From positions 124,001 through 188,000 of the forward strand of contig JAFDWU010000002.1 of NCBI GenBank assembly GCA_018268315.1: DNA of 64,000 bases, written 5' to 3'. This document shows, one piece after another, positions 36,018 to 44,311 of the stretch. The notes beneath the pieces were generated by a model, which worked only from the letters and a program-made list of their open reading frames with translations, was not told where the DNA came from and made no database searches. How positions within the stretch are numbered: position 1 is the stretch's first letter; each line of letters begins with the position of its first letter. This DNA comes from Armatimonadota bacterium. GTDB lineage: Bacteria > Armatimonadota > Fimbriimonadia > Fimbriimonadales > Fimbriimonadaceae. A program made the translations under genes and the position numbers.

Positions 36018-37214
36018 ATGCCCCAGTTTGCTTATGTAGCCGTGGATGCAAAAGGTCGCCGAGTTAAGGCGATCATGGAAGCCGAATCCGAACAGGGCGT
36101 ACTCGCCAAGCTTCGGGATCAGTCGCTTACCTGCACCGAAATCCGCCCCATCGCTAAATCCAGAGGCATTGGCCCCGCAAAACTGAAGCCGAAAAGCGTT
36201 ATCGTCTTTTCGCGAACGTTTGCCACGATGATCGATGCCGGTATCCCGATTCTCCGCTGCCTAGAAATCCTTGGCGGCCAAACTCGCGATCCTTTGATGC
36301 GCGAGACAATTCTCCAGATCACCGCCGATGTAAAGGGCGGTATGACTCTGAACGAATCTCTTCAAAAGCACCCACGCGTGTTTAGCAAGCTTTACGTAAA
36401 CATGATCCGCGCGGCTGAAGTCGGCGGCATCCTTGATCAGATTCTTGAGCGGCTTAGCGGCTTCCTTGAGTACGAAGCCGAAATTCGCGGCAAGATCAAG
36501 GCGGCGATGATGTACCCGGTCCTGGTCCTCATCTTTAGCCAGGTCATGCTGTTTGCGCTCTTCTCATTTGTCTTGCCGAAGTTCAAAGACATCTTCTCTG
36601 GCATGAACGTGGAACTACCGCCGGTTACCAAGGCGCTGTTCGTCATGGGCGACTTCATGGGCGCCTATTGGTGGCTCGTACTGCTGATGATGGGCGGAGC
36701 GTTTGTGGCGTTCAAGGCCTGGGCTAAGACACCGGCGGGACGATATCAAGTCGATTTTATGAAACTGCGCATTCCAATCGTCGGTGAGCTCGCGCTCAAG
36801 ATGAGCGTCGCTCGATTCAGCCGAACGTTTGGAACGCTGATTAGCGCGGGTGTACCGATGATCCGAAGTCTCGAGATTGTTGGCGAAACCCTTGGCAACG
36901 CGGTGCTTACGGAGGCTATCGATAAGACTCGCATAAGCATTCGCGAGGGCCAAAAGCTTTCCCTGCCGCTAGAACAAAGCGGCCTGTTCCCCACCATGGT
37001 CACGTCCATGATCGACATCGGAGAGGAATCCGGTCGATTGCCGGAGATGCTGGTCAAGGTGGGAGACTTCTACGACGGAGAGGTTGAGACGACTGTAAAG
37101 GGTCTTACCTCGATGATCGAACCCATGCTCATCATCTTTATGGGTTGCGTCGTTGGCTTTATCGCCATTTCTATCATGACGCCGATCTTTAAGCTGGTGA
37201 CGAGCGTGAAATAA
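36018..37214 (+). CDS. gspF: Type II secretion / type IV pilus inner-membrane protein GspF (PilC)
   Basis: The 398-residue protein has two repeats of the GspF domain (about 65-190 and 265-390), each ending in membrane segments, with three spans overall. Motifs include FSRTFATMIDAGIPILRCL and FSRTFGTLISAGVPMIRSL at the start of each repeat. It is the platform on which the assembly ATPase extends pilins. AGGAG lies before the ATG. The ATPase and other components are not adjacent; a prepilin is encoded at 59366. PilC and GspF cannot be distinguished. Confidence 0.93.
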   Translation: MPQFAYVAVDAKGRRVKAIMEAESEQGVLAKLRDQSLTCTEIRPIAKSRGIGPAKLKPKSVIVFSRTFATMIDAGIPILRCLEILGGQTRDPLMRETILQITADVKGGMTLNESLQKHPRVFSKLYVNMIRAAEVGGILDQILERLSGFLEYEAEIRGKIKAAMMYPVLVLIFSQVMLFALFSFVLPKFKDIFSGMNVELPPVTKALFVMGDFMGAYWWLVLLMMGGAFVAFKAWAKTPAGRYQVDFMKLRIPIVGELALKMSVARFSRTFGTLISAGVPMIRSLEIVGETLGNAVLTEAIDKTRISIREGQKLSLPLEQSGLFPTMVTSMIDIGEESGRLPEMLVKVGDFYDGEVETTVKGLTSMIEPMLIIFMGCVVGFIAISIMTPIFKLVTSVK

Positions 37215-37306
37215 GCTGATAATTCTGAGGGTCCGCGAGGATAGCGGCCCTCCAAACGCATCGTAAACAAACAGTTCGTCTGAGTCAGGATGACGATGAC
37301 GACTGG

Positions 37307-37327
37307 GCTTCGCAAGGATCGCGAAGC
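37307..37327. repeat. Inverted repeat ahead of the sigma-GGDEF gene
   Basis: GCTTCGC (37307-37313) and GCGAAGC (37321-37327) flank a 7-nt centre and end 21 nt before the ATG at 37349. It could be an operator or an RNA stem just upstream of the ribosome site GGAG. Confidence 0.45.
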
Positions 37328-37348
37328 TGGCTGGAATCATGGAGTGAT

Positions 37349-38614
37349 ATGTCGGATAACGTTAATTGGCATGAGGATGGCGAAGCATTGGTGCTTCGTT
37401 ACTTGCAGGACCCGCGCTCGGACCTGAAGGATATGATCATGGTCCACTATGCTGGACTGGTCGAGCGAACCGCCCGCAAGTTTAGCGGCATGGAGGCCAT
37501 AGAAGACCTGCTTCAAGTAGGTTTTATTGGCTTGCTCAACGCCCTTACAAAGTACGACGCGGAAGCGGGCGTGCGCTTCAATACCTATGCCACCTACCTT
37601 GTTTCCGGCGAGATCAAGCACTACCTGCGTGATCGCTCCCTCACTATCCGCCACCCTGCCTGGTTGCAGGAGCTTCGCCACAAGGTAAACCGCACCGCCG
37701 GTCTGCTTCAGCAGACTTTAGGGCGAACGGCGTCTGCGCGTGAAATTGCCGACAAGCTGGGGGTAAGCGAGGCCTCCGTGAACGAGGTCTATCAGACTCA
37801 AGACATGCTCAAGTTGGCAAGTCTTGACCAGGGGCTATCGCCGGATGAGGATGGCGATGAGCACGATAAGCTGGACGCCTCCACAATGTGCGCGGAGCAG
37901 CTAAGCGTAGAAGATCGCCTGCTTCTTGAGCACGCGATGGCGCAGCTGCGAAGCTTGGAGCGAGAGGTTCTCACTCTCTTCCACTTCAGGGCGATGAACC
38001 AGACCGAGATCGCGAACGAGTTGGGACTAAGCTGCAACTACGTTTCCCACATCTTGCGGCAATCGCTTGCCAAGCTACGTAAGATTCTCACCAGCGAGGA
38101 AGAGAACGATCGCAAGCTGCGCGCGGTTGAGACGAATTACGATTTGATTGACCCACTGACCGGTGCCTACACCGAGCAGTACTTCCACGCTCGGCTCACG
38201 GAAGAGCTGCATCGAGCGATGAGCGGACAAGGGGCCGTCTCGGTTGTGATGGTGCACTTCTCAGGGCTAGAACACCTCCAGCGGTTCTATGGCGAAGCGA
38301 GCGTGCGAGATTTCCTTTCCGACGCGGCGGACTTCCTGAAGTCCAATGTGCGTCGGCTCGACATCCTGGCCCGATGCGGAGACAGCTCGTTCGGTGTGCT
38401 CCTGCCAGGAGCAAGCGTCAGCGCTCAGAACGCGCACAAGCGCTTGATGGGCAGGATTGAAGAATGGATGAACGACCGCGTGCAGGCTAGCGGATGCATC
38501 GAGATGTCAGTCCAGCAGGCTACCGCGCCGAAGGATGGCAAGACGGTAAATGAGCTCATGGCCGTTTTGAATCCGCCGGTTGACGGCGAGGCGCCGCAAC
38601 GTCGCGCCGCTTAG
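37349..38614 (+). CDS. Group 3 sigma-70 factor fused to a degenerate GGDEF domain
   Basis: The 421-residue protein has sigma region 2 at about 15-95, with EDLLQVGFIGL and GEIKHYLRD typical of SigB/SigF/FliA-like group 3 factors, region 3 at about 100-160 (helix-turn-helix ASAREIADKLGVS) and region 4 at about 190-247 (LNQTEIANELGLS-like helix-turn-helix). After a short helix comes a GGDEF-fold domain from DPLTGAYTEQYF (268) to about 400. The active-site loop, usually R-x-G-G-D-E-F, reads RCGDSSF at 342-348, and the first metal-binding aspartate is His303, so it should not make c-di-GMP. It probably binds a ligand or protein that controls promoter choice. The gene follows gspF by 134 bp and has GGAG before its ATG. 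Confidence 0.88.
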   Translation: MSDNVNWHEDGEALVLRYLQDPRSDLKDMIMVHYAGLVERTARKFSGMEAIEDLLQVGFIGLLNALTKYDAEAGVRFNTYATYLVSGEIKHYLRDRSLTIRHPAWLQELRHKVNRTAGLLQQTLGRTASAREIADKLGVSEASVNEVYQTQDMLKLASLDQGLSPDEDGDEHDKLDASTMCAEQLSVEDRLLLEHAMAQLRSLEREVLTLFHFRAMNQTEIANELGLSCNYVSHILRQSLAKLRKILTSEEENDRKLRAVETNYDLIDPLTGAYTEQYFHARLTEELHRAMSGQGAVSVVMVHFSGLEHLQRFYGEASVRDFLSDAADFLKSNVRRLDILARCGDSSFGVLLPGASVSAQNAHKRLMGRIEEWMNDRVQASGCIEMSVQQATAPKDGKTVNELMAVLNPPVDGEAPQRRAA

Positions 38615-39597
38615 GGATGCCATTGCGCAAGAGCGCGCCATCGGCTTGACTCGTAGAGGCTTGCCGAACTCGGCGCGCCCTGCCAAGCGAGGATGCCGAA
38701 AGGCGTCCGCGTGATCTTCGTATCCGCGTCAAGACGCATTTGCGCCCCGCTGACTCCGTTTGCCAGCACTCGCCCGCTTGCACTATCGATAAGGAACACG
38801 CTTGGTGCGAGGCCGTCGATCGCCTCCAACTTGCCGGGCGACTCCACGAGCCGAGTCCTCACACCGGAAGTTAGGTTCAACCCACCGCCAACGAGGGTGC
38901 CATAGCCGCTCTTCTCCACGTAGCAGGCGTGGGTAGGCGCCGTTCCCGGCGCGAACTGAACGAGTTCCTTGCCTACCTTTTTGAATCCAAATTTCTTCTC
39001 GGCGGGGTCGTACGATGCGATGCCCCAGCCATCGGCAGTTTGAGTGCAGGTCGTAAGGCTTTCGCCGTTTGCCGCAAGCTGATTGCCGATGAACTTATCG
39101 GAGGTGGTAAGGCCCTCGAACTTGCCGACAAGGCTCCAAGTCGGCTTCTTCTCAGTGAGATCGACACGCACAAGGGCTTCGAGCCAAGGCTTGTGGTCTT
39201 TGCCGTCCCACCGCACTAGGAAATACGCGGCGTTGCCAACCCGCAACGAGCCGCTGATGGCGGAGGCATCCTTGGTTCGGGAACCATCCTTGAAGCGCGA
39301 CAGATTCTTCCTGATCTCCTCACGCGGCGTCAGCTTTGGCGAAACCGCCAGCTCTCCAAGATGGCTAGAACGCACCAGCGAGCCAACTCGCACCGTGAGG
39401 CCGCGAGCATCCCACACCGCCCAATTCTGATCCCGCCGGTAGGCCACGTGGGGATTCGCGTCTGGCTTTCCTCCCGCGGGCACGGTGGCTTTCGCCCCCT
39501 TTCGCACCACCGTGAACGCATCCTTTTCAAAAGTGATTTGCGTATCCGGGGATTGCGGGGCGGCGTACAGGGCAAGAATCGGTAGCAGTTGGATCAT
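38611..39597 (-). CDS. Exported protein of unknown function
   Basis: I do not recognise this 328-residue protein. It starts with a signal peptide (MIQLLPILALYAAPQ) and continues as recurrent beta strands (NPHVAYRRDQNWAVWD, NAAYFLVRW, VFLIDSASGRVLAN) at intervals that suggest a six- or seven-bladed propeller. No catalytic motif is seen. I chose ATG 39597, since the frame back to 39660 would place residues before the signal peptide. Its stop overlaps the sigma-GGDEF stop as TTAG. Confidence 0.65.
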   Translation of the reverse strand: MIQLLPILALYAAPQSPDTQITFEKDAFTVVRKGAKATVPAGGKPDANPHVAYRRDQNWAVWDARGLTVRVGSLVRSSHLGELAVSPKLTPREEIRKNLSRFKDGSRTKDASAISGSLRVGNAAYFLVRWDGKDHKPWLEALVRVDLTEKKPTWSLVGKFEGLTTSDKFIGNQLAANGESLTTCTQTADGWGIASYDPAEKKFGFKKVGKELVQFAPGTAPTHACYVEKSGYGTLVGGGLNLTSGVRTRLVESPGKLEAIDGLAPSVFLIDSASGRVLANGVSGAQMRLDADTKITRTPFGILAWQGAPSSASLYESSRWRALAQWHP

Positions 39598-39606
39598 CGT
39601 TTCTGA

Positions 39607-39612
39607 TATTGT
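39607..39612 (+). promoter_or_regulatory. -10 element TATTGT before the Cys-rich mini-protein
   Basis: TATTGT is followed by 8 nt and GTG 39621; no ribosome site lies between. Confidence 0.4.
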
Positions 39613-39620
39613 GACGAGAC

Positions 39621-39818
39621 GTGTACTGTAAAGACTGCCACCGTTTTGATAAGGAATCAAACCGTTGCATGGATGGCAAGGTAAATCCTGATCGCTGGGA
39701 TCAGGCGGTGCAGGTCGCGCAGATATTCGGAGTGCGGGCGGTTTGCCCGTTTAACGACTTCCGAGAGCGGCTGGTTGCCTCACGAACGCCAAGCCACAGA
39801 TTGAGCCGCCAAGATTAG
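39621..39818 (+). CDS. 65-residue Cys-rich putative zinc protein
   Basis: Cysteines at 3, 6, 16 and 42 in MYCKDCHRFDKESNRC and VCPFNDF suggest a zinc site of the C-x2-C type. It is not recognised. The first half is polar; the second half has a short helix (AVQVAQIFGV) and basic tail. GTG 39621 starts it, 8 nt after a -10-like hexamer. It lies 20 nt before the DprA-like gene, which has its own -10, so any functional link is only proximity. Confidence 0.55.
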   Translation: MYCKDCHRFDKESNRCMDGKVNPDRWDQAVQVAQIFGVRAVCPFNDFRERLVASRTPSHRLSRQD

Positions 39819-39826
39819 TTCTTTGG

Positions 39827-39832
39827 TACAAT
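39827..39832 (+). promoter_or_regulatory. -10 element TACAAT before the DprA-like gene
   Basis: TACAAT is 6 nt before GTG 39839. The pyrimidine-rich gap (CTCTTT) cannot act as a Shine-Dalgarno site. Confidence 0.55.
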
Positions 39833-39838
39833 CTCTTT

Positions 39839-40708
39839 GTGGCGATATTGGCCGATGATCTGCGCGTAATTCATACCGCTCTTTACCTTCCGGGTGGGCC
39901 AAGAACTATTTCGCCCGTTCGCCGTGCCTGGCCCTCAGTATTGGAGTGCGTGCGTATTGAGGGCGCCGGCATTTCAGAAGCTTCCCCAATCCTTCATCGG
40001 CGCGGTTTCGCACTCGAGGCGCTCCTGCTCGAAGATCAACAGCTCCTTGATTGGGCCGCTGAACAAGTTGAAGAAGGGCGATGCCTTCTCGCCTGCGATC
40101 CTCACTTCCCCGCCGGATGGCGAGCCCTTGGCGGGCGCTGTGCGCCCGCTTTCTGGCTGCGCGGTGAGATGCCCTCCACGAAGGAATGCCTCGCGCTGGT
40201 AGGAAGGCGCAACCCCAGCCGCCAGGCAGTTAAGTGGGCGCGGCAAATTGCCGAAGTAGCCGATGAAAACGGGATAACCGGTGCATCCGGTGGCGCGATG
40301 GGCTGCGATCGCCTCGCTCAGCAGGCATTCACCGCCGCCGGCGCCCCATTCTTCGAAGTGCTGGCAAGCGGAATTCAGTTTGCGCGGTCAGAAGTAGCTC
40401 TCTCCGCCCGTCCGCCAGACGAGCCCTTCAGTCCGATGGCGGCCCACGAGCGCAACCTCCTGCTGTATGCCCTCGGCCCCACCGTCATCCTCGAAGCAAA
40501 CTACATGCAGGGAGGCACCTGGGCGGGCGCAACCCAAGCCCTGAGGGCTCGCCTCGGCCCCATCGGCATAATGCCTGCCCCGAAAGATAGCGATGGCGCT
40601 CAGGCCCACCGGGCGTTGGTGAACTTGGGTGTGAATTCGCTAGAAAGCGCACATGAAGTCTGCGCGATGAAGGAGCGCGCGCCGCTTCAGCCCCGCTTCG
40701 CCCTGTGA
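39839..40708 (+). CDS. Divergent DprA/Smf-type DNA-processing protein
   Basis: The 289-residue protein matches DprA in order: DPHFPAGWRAL then PAFWLRGEMP, a Rossmann strand LALVGRRNPSRQAV, the loop ASGGAMGCDRLAQQAF (family: SGGAxGIDxxAH) and ERNLLLYAL with VILEANYMQGGTWAGA (family: RNRxxxxLS, EAxxxSGSxxTA). DprA loads RecA on incoming single-stranded DNA in transformation. Several normally fixed residues differ, including Arg-Arg for Ser-Arg and Cys-Asp for Ile-Asp, so this is a diverged member. It ends before an aldo/keto reductase. Its message is probably leaderless with GTG start. Confidence 0.75.
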   Translation: MAILADDLRVIHTALYLPGGPRTISPVRRAWPSVLECVRIEGAGISEASPILHRRGFALEALLLEDQQLLDWAAEQVEEGRCLLACDPHFPAGWRALGGRCAPAFWLRGEMPSTKECLALVGRRNPSRQAVKWARQIAEVADENGITGASGGAMGCDRLAQQAFTAAGAPFFEVLASGIQFARSEVALSARPPDEPFSPMAAHERNLLLYALGPTVILEANYMQGGTWAGATQALRARLGPIGIMPAPKDSDGAQAHRALVNLGVNSLESAHEVCAMKERAPLQPRFAL

Positions 40709-40736
40709 GGCTTTGTAAAGCGCCGCCGCTTCCCGG

Positions 40737-40742
40737 TAACCT
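40737..40742 (+). promoter_or_regulatory. -10 element TAACCT before the aldo/keto reductase
   Basis: TAACCT precedes ATG 40750 by 7 nt without a ribosome site. Confidence 0.4.
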
Positions 40743-40749
40743 TCGCGGA

Positions 40750-41709
40750 ATGCAGTATAGGCGTGTGGGCCGCTCCGGCCTCAAGGTATCCGAGATTTCG
40801 TTAGGCAATTGGCTGACCCAGGGTCGATCCGTCGATGACGCCACCACTCAGCAGATCGTTAAACGCGCCTTCGACCTCGGCGTCAATTTCTTCGATACCG
40901 CCGACATCTACACTCGCGGCGCGGCCGAGACCGCGCTCGGAAAAGCGATCAAAGACATCCGCCGCCGCGATCTCGTGATCGCCACCAAGTGCTTCTGGCC
41001 GATGACCGATAACGCCAATGATCGCGGCCTCAGCCGAAAGCATATCATTGAATCCGTCCATGGTTCCCTTCAGCGCCTCGGCACCGATTACGTGGACATC
41101 ATGCAATTTCACCGCTTTGACCCCGAAACTCCCGTCGATGAATCTATTCGCGCAGTTGAAGACCTCATCCGCCAAGGCAAAGTTCTGTATTGGGGCGTTA
41201 GCGAATGGGAAGCTGACCAAATTGCGGAAGCGCATCACATCGCCCGAGAAACCCATTGCCTCGCGCCAATATGTGATCAGCCACTTTACAACATGCTCGA
41301 CCGAAAGGTTGAGGATCGCATTCTCCCCACCTGCGAGCGGCTTGGGATGGGCCTTGTGGTTTTCTCGCCACTTGCTCAAGGAGTCCTCACCGGTAAGTAT
41401 CTGCCTGGCCACGCCGCCCCCGAAGGGAGCCGAGGCGCCGATGAAGCGGTGAGCGCCTTCATGAAACGCTACTTGGAGCCCGAAAAGTTGGAGCGCGTTC
41501 AGAAGCTGAAAGCGTACGCGGAAGGCAAAGGCACGGATCTGGCCTCCTTCTCGCTTGCCTGGATTCTGCGCCAGCCGGGCGTTGCCAGCGTAATCGTCGG
41601 CGCGACCAAGGTTAGCCAACTTGAAAACAATGTGAAGGCGTCTGAACTCTCGTTCCCCGCCGAGGTGTGGAACGAAGCGGAGGAGATTCTCTATGGCCCA
41701 AGTAGCTGA
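40750..41709 (+). CDS. Aldo/keto reductase
   Basis: The 319-residue TIM-barrel enzyme begins MQYRRVGRSGLKVSEISLG. The tetrad is visible: Asp in NFFDTADIY, Tyr three residues on, Lys in VIATKCF and His in IMQFHRFD. NADPH-binding residues lie in the C-terminal VIVGATKVSQLENN. Similarity is to the potassium-channel beta-subunit-like AKR group. Substrate is unknown. The frame upstream of 40750 is not conserved. It overlaps the next ACT gene by 17 nt, so it shares that operon with lysC and folP. Confidence 0.9.
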   Translation: MQYRRVGRSGLKVSEISLGNWLTQGRSVDDATTQQIVKRAFDLGVNFFDTADIYTRGAAETALGKAIKDIRRRDLVIATKCFWPMTDNANDRGLSRKHIIESVHGSLQRLGTDYVDIMQFHRFDPETPVDESIRAVEDLIRQGKVLYWGVSEWEADQIAEAHHIARETHCLAPICDQPLYNMLDRKVEDRILPTCERLGMGLVVFSPLAQGVLTGKYLPGHAAPEGSRGADEAVSAFMKRYLEPEKLERVQKLKAYAEGKGTDLASFSLAWILRQPGVASVIVGATKVSQLENNVKASELSFPAEVWNEAEEILYGPSS

Positions 41710-42178
41710 GACTAGTTTTGAAAAGCAGCGAGGCGTAAGCTCAGTCGAGGTGCGCTCCGGCTACAGCCAGCTCCATCTTGAAGAGTTGGCGACGCCGATC
41801 CTCTCTTCCAGGCTTGAGGTCCTGCGCCGAATGAATGCCGCAGGTATCTCGTTGGACTTCATGAAGATGGCCCCCGACGGCATCAGCTTCCTCGTCGCCG
41901 ATGGCCAGGCCGCCCAAGCCCAGCAGGCGCTTGAGGGGGTGCAGGGCAAACTCACCATCCACCACCAGTGCAGCATCGTGGTGGTCTACGCGGTGAACAT
42001 CCGCGACGAAGAAGGGATGATCGCGCGCATCGCCCAAGAGGCCATCCGAAGCGATGTCGACGTAGACCAAATCGGCGATATGCACGACCGAGTTCTGCTG
42101 GTTGTGCCCACTGAGAGCGCTCAACGTCTAGCCGATGGCTTCCGCAAGGCGTTTCTGGAGGGAGCTTATGCGAATTAA
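41693..42178 (+). CDS. Free double-ACT-domain protein coupled to aspartokinase
   Basis: The 161-residue protein consists of two ACT-like domains (about 25-88 and 92-158): the first has SRLEVLRRMNAAGISLDFMK, the second CSIVVVYAVNIRDEEGMIARI and VDQIGDMHDRVLLVVP. ACT domains bind amino acids and regulate biosynthetic enzymes. Its end overlaps the aspartokinase start by 11 nt. The aspartokinase already has two C-terminal ACT domains, so this would be a separate regulatory subunit, perhaps responding to a different end-product. That role is inferred from context. No catalytic domain is present. Confidence 0.8.
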   Translation: MAQVAETSFEKQRGVSSVEVRSGYSQLHLEELATPILSSRLEVLRRMNAAGISLDFMKMAPDGISFLVADGQAAQAQQALEGVQGKLTIHHQCSIVVVYAVNIRDEEGMIARIAQEAIRSDVDVDQIGDMHDRVLLVVPTESAQRLADGFRKAFLEGAYAN

Positions 42179-43511
42179 GGTGATGAAGTTTGGGGGCACC
42201 AGCGTCGCCGACGCCCCGTCCCGGCTTGCCGCCGCGATGAAGATCGTCTCTGCAAAGGAGCAGGGCTTCAGCCCGGTGGTAGTGGTTAGCGCGATCGGCC
42301 GTAAAGGCTCGCCTTACGCCACAGACACACTTCTTGATCTGCTCCGCCAAGTTGATCCGAATGTGGAGCCGGATGCGCGAGAAGTGGACCTCATGGTTGG
42401 CTGCGGCGAAATCATGGCCGCGTCGATACTCGCTCACACGCTCAAGACTATGGGCCATGCCGCGCTCTCGTTCCGAGGCGGCCAGGCGGGTATCCGCACC
42501 GATGGCGTTTACGGGAACGCGCGCATCACGCGAATCCACCCCGTTAGCATCGAGCGAGCGGTGTCCGAAGGAAAAATCCCGGTTATTTGCGGCTTTCAGG
42601 GCGTTTGGGTTCCTGGCGACGGCGGTCCAGGCGGCGAGCTGACCACTCTCGGGCGAGGCGGCAGCGATACCACCGCGTCCGCAATCGGCGCCGCGCTCAA
42701 CGCGGCGGCGGTAGAAATCTTCACCGACGTCGATGGCGTTAAAAGCGCCGACCCAAATTTCGTCGAGAAACCGCCAACCTTGCGCAAAGTGACCTACGAC
42801 GAGGTTGCCGAGCTTGCTCACCTTGGCGCTAAGGTTGTCCATCCACGGGCGGCGGAAATCGCGATGAATTATAAGATTCCGCTTTGGGTGAAGAACACGT
42901 TCAGCGACGACCCCGGCACGGAAATAGTGGAGCGCGAAGCGTATCCCGGCTCTCGGGTTACCGGCGTCAGCCACACCGGCAAGCTCACCCATTTGGCGTT
43001 CGATCTCGGCAACTGCAAAGACCGCGACAGCACCAGCATCAAGCTGAAACTGTACGACCTGCTGGCCCAAAACGGCATCAACCTTTACATGGTGGGCTTG
43101 AACCCATCGGGCACGGGTTTTGCCGTCGCGAAGGATCAATACGCGCTGGTGGAAAAGTTGCTGGATGGACTCGTTCTCCCGGTGGATGGCCGCTTCTATC
43201 TGTTCCAGATCGGACGGCTGGCCTCTCACGAGGTGATGACCCAGCAGAAGCTGCTCGCACCCGTTGGCAATGTGGAAACGATTGTGGCGGAGTTGACGGA
43301 GGGCTGCACGATGGTCTCCGTCATCGGGCACGACTACATGGGCCAGCCGGGCGTGTTCCTGAAGCTGCTCACCGCGCTCAGCGAAGAGCAAATTCCGGTT
43401 TACCAAACCAGCGATAGCGACTTCTCCATCAGCTGCCTTATTCCCGAGGCGGAAATGCGGCGCGCGCTACGCAAGCTTCACGACGTATTTGGTCTGAGCG
43501 TAACCGCATGA
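42168..43511 (+). CDS. lysC: Aspartate kinase
   Basis: The 447-residue aspartokinase starts at ATG 42168, preceded by GGAGGGAG at 42157-42164; the frame runs further upstream into the ACT gene. The kinase N-terminus is VMKFGGTSVADA, and the ATP/substrate loops include TLGRGGSDTTA and FTDVDGVKSADP. Two ACT domains occupy about 300-447 and give lysine or threonine feedback. It makes aspartyl phosphate for Lys, Met and Thr. It is followed by folP with a 4-nt overlap. Confidence 0.94.
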   Translation: MRIKVMKFGGTSVADAPSRLAAAMKIVSAKEQGFSPVVVVSAIGRKGSPYATDTLLDLLRQVDPNVEPDAREVDLMVGCGEIMAASILAHTLKTMGHAALSFRGGQAGIRTDGVYGNARITRIHPVSIERAVSEGKIPVICGFQGVWVPGDGGPGGELTTLGRGGSDTTASAIGAALNAAAVEIFTDVDGVKSADPNFVEKPPTLRKVTYDEVAELAHLGAKVVHPRAAEIAMNYKIPLWVKNTFSDDPGTEIVEREAYPGSRVTGVSHTGKLTHLAFDLGNCKDRDSTSIKLKLYDLLAQNGINLYMVGLNPSGTGFAVAKDQYALVEKLLDGLVLPVDGRFYLFQIGRLASHEVMTQQKLLAPVGNVETIVAELTEGCTMVSVIGHDYMGQPGVFLKLLTALSEEQIPVYQTSDSDFSISCLIPEAEMRRALRKLHDVFGLSVTA

Positions 43512-44311
43512 AGCAGCCCCTCATCATGGGGGTGATCAACGTCACTCCCGATAGTTTCAGCGATGGCGGGCGCTTTACCACGGCCGAAGACGCGGTGCGC
43601 GAAGGTCTGCAAATGCTGAACGATGGGGCGGACATCCTCGATGTCGGCGGAGAATCCACCCGTCCCAATGCCGCGCCCGTCTCGGAAGAAGAAGAACTCG
43701 CCCGGGTGCTTGAGGTCGTCCGCAAGCTTGCAAAACATGGCGCGACCGTCTCAATCGACACCTACAAGCCGGAGGTAGCGCAGCGGTGCATCGAGGCGGG
43801 CGCAAGTATTGTTAACGATGTCACCGGCCTGCGCAACCCCGTGATGCGGCGGGTCATTGCCTCCGCCGACGTGAAGGTTTGCATTATGCACATGCTGGGT
43901 AGCCCGCAGACGATGCAATCCGAGCCGACCTACGCCAACGTGCTTGCGGAGGTGCGGGATTACCTTGCCGCTCACGCCGCGCTCGCTATCAACGCGGGAA
44001 TCAAGAAGGAAAACATCTGGATCGATCCCGGCATCGGGTTCGGCAAAACCACCGAGCACAACCTAAGTCTGCTAAAAGGGCTCCCAGAACTGGTTGAGGT
44101 GGGCTATCCGGTCTTGATCGGCGTCAGCAGAAAGTCGTTTTTGGGCCGCATCATTGGCTCCGAAAGCTTGGCGGCGCCATTGCACGAACGCGAAGCCGCT
44201 ACCATCGCTGCGCAGGCATACGCCCAGTTGAAGGGCGCCTCCATCATTAGAACGCATCGGGTTAAGGAAGCTGTCCAAGCGGCGAAGCTCATCGCTCGGC
44301 TAAGCGACTAG
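43508..44311 (+). CDS. folP: Dihydropteroate synthase
   Basis: The 267-residue TIM barrel condenses 4-aminobenzoate with dihydropterin pyrophosphate. Signatures are MGVINVTPDSFSDGG, DVGGESTRPNA, DPGIGFGKT and SRKSFLG, all intact. It overlaps lysC by ATGA, so it is in the AKR-ACT-lysC-folP unit, mixing aspartate-family and folate synthesis. Its TAG stop forms a CTAG shared with the MATE transporter stop, leaving no room for a terminator between them. Confidence 0.95.
   Translation: MKQPLIMGVINVTPDSFSDGGRFTTAEDAVREGLQMLNDGADILDVGGESTRPNAAPVSEEEELARVLEVVRKLAKHGATVSIDTYKPEVAQRCIEAGASIVNDVTGLRNPVMRRVIASADVKVCIMHMLGSPQTMQSEPTYANVLAEVRDYLAAHAALAINAGIKKENIWIDPGIGFGKTTEHNLSLLKGLPELVEVGYPVLIGVSRKSFLGRIIGSESLAAPLHEREAATIAAQAYAQLKGASIIRTHRVKEAVQAAKLIARLSD

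Noticed and set aside
41952-43406. 484-residue frame on the minus strand
   Set aside because: It is antisense to lysC across its length. Codon third positions of lysC keep the opposite strand open; composition is Arg/His-rich and not protein-like.
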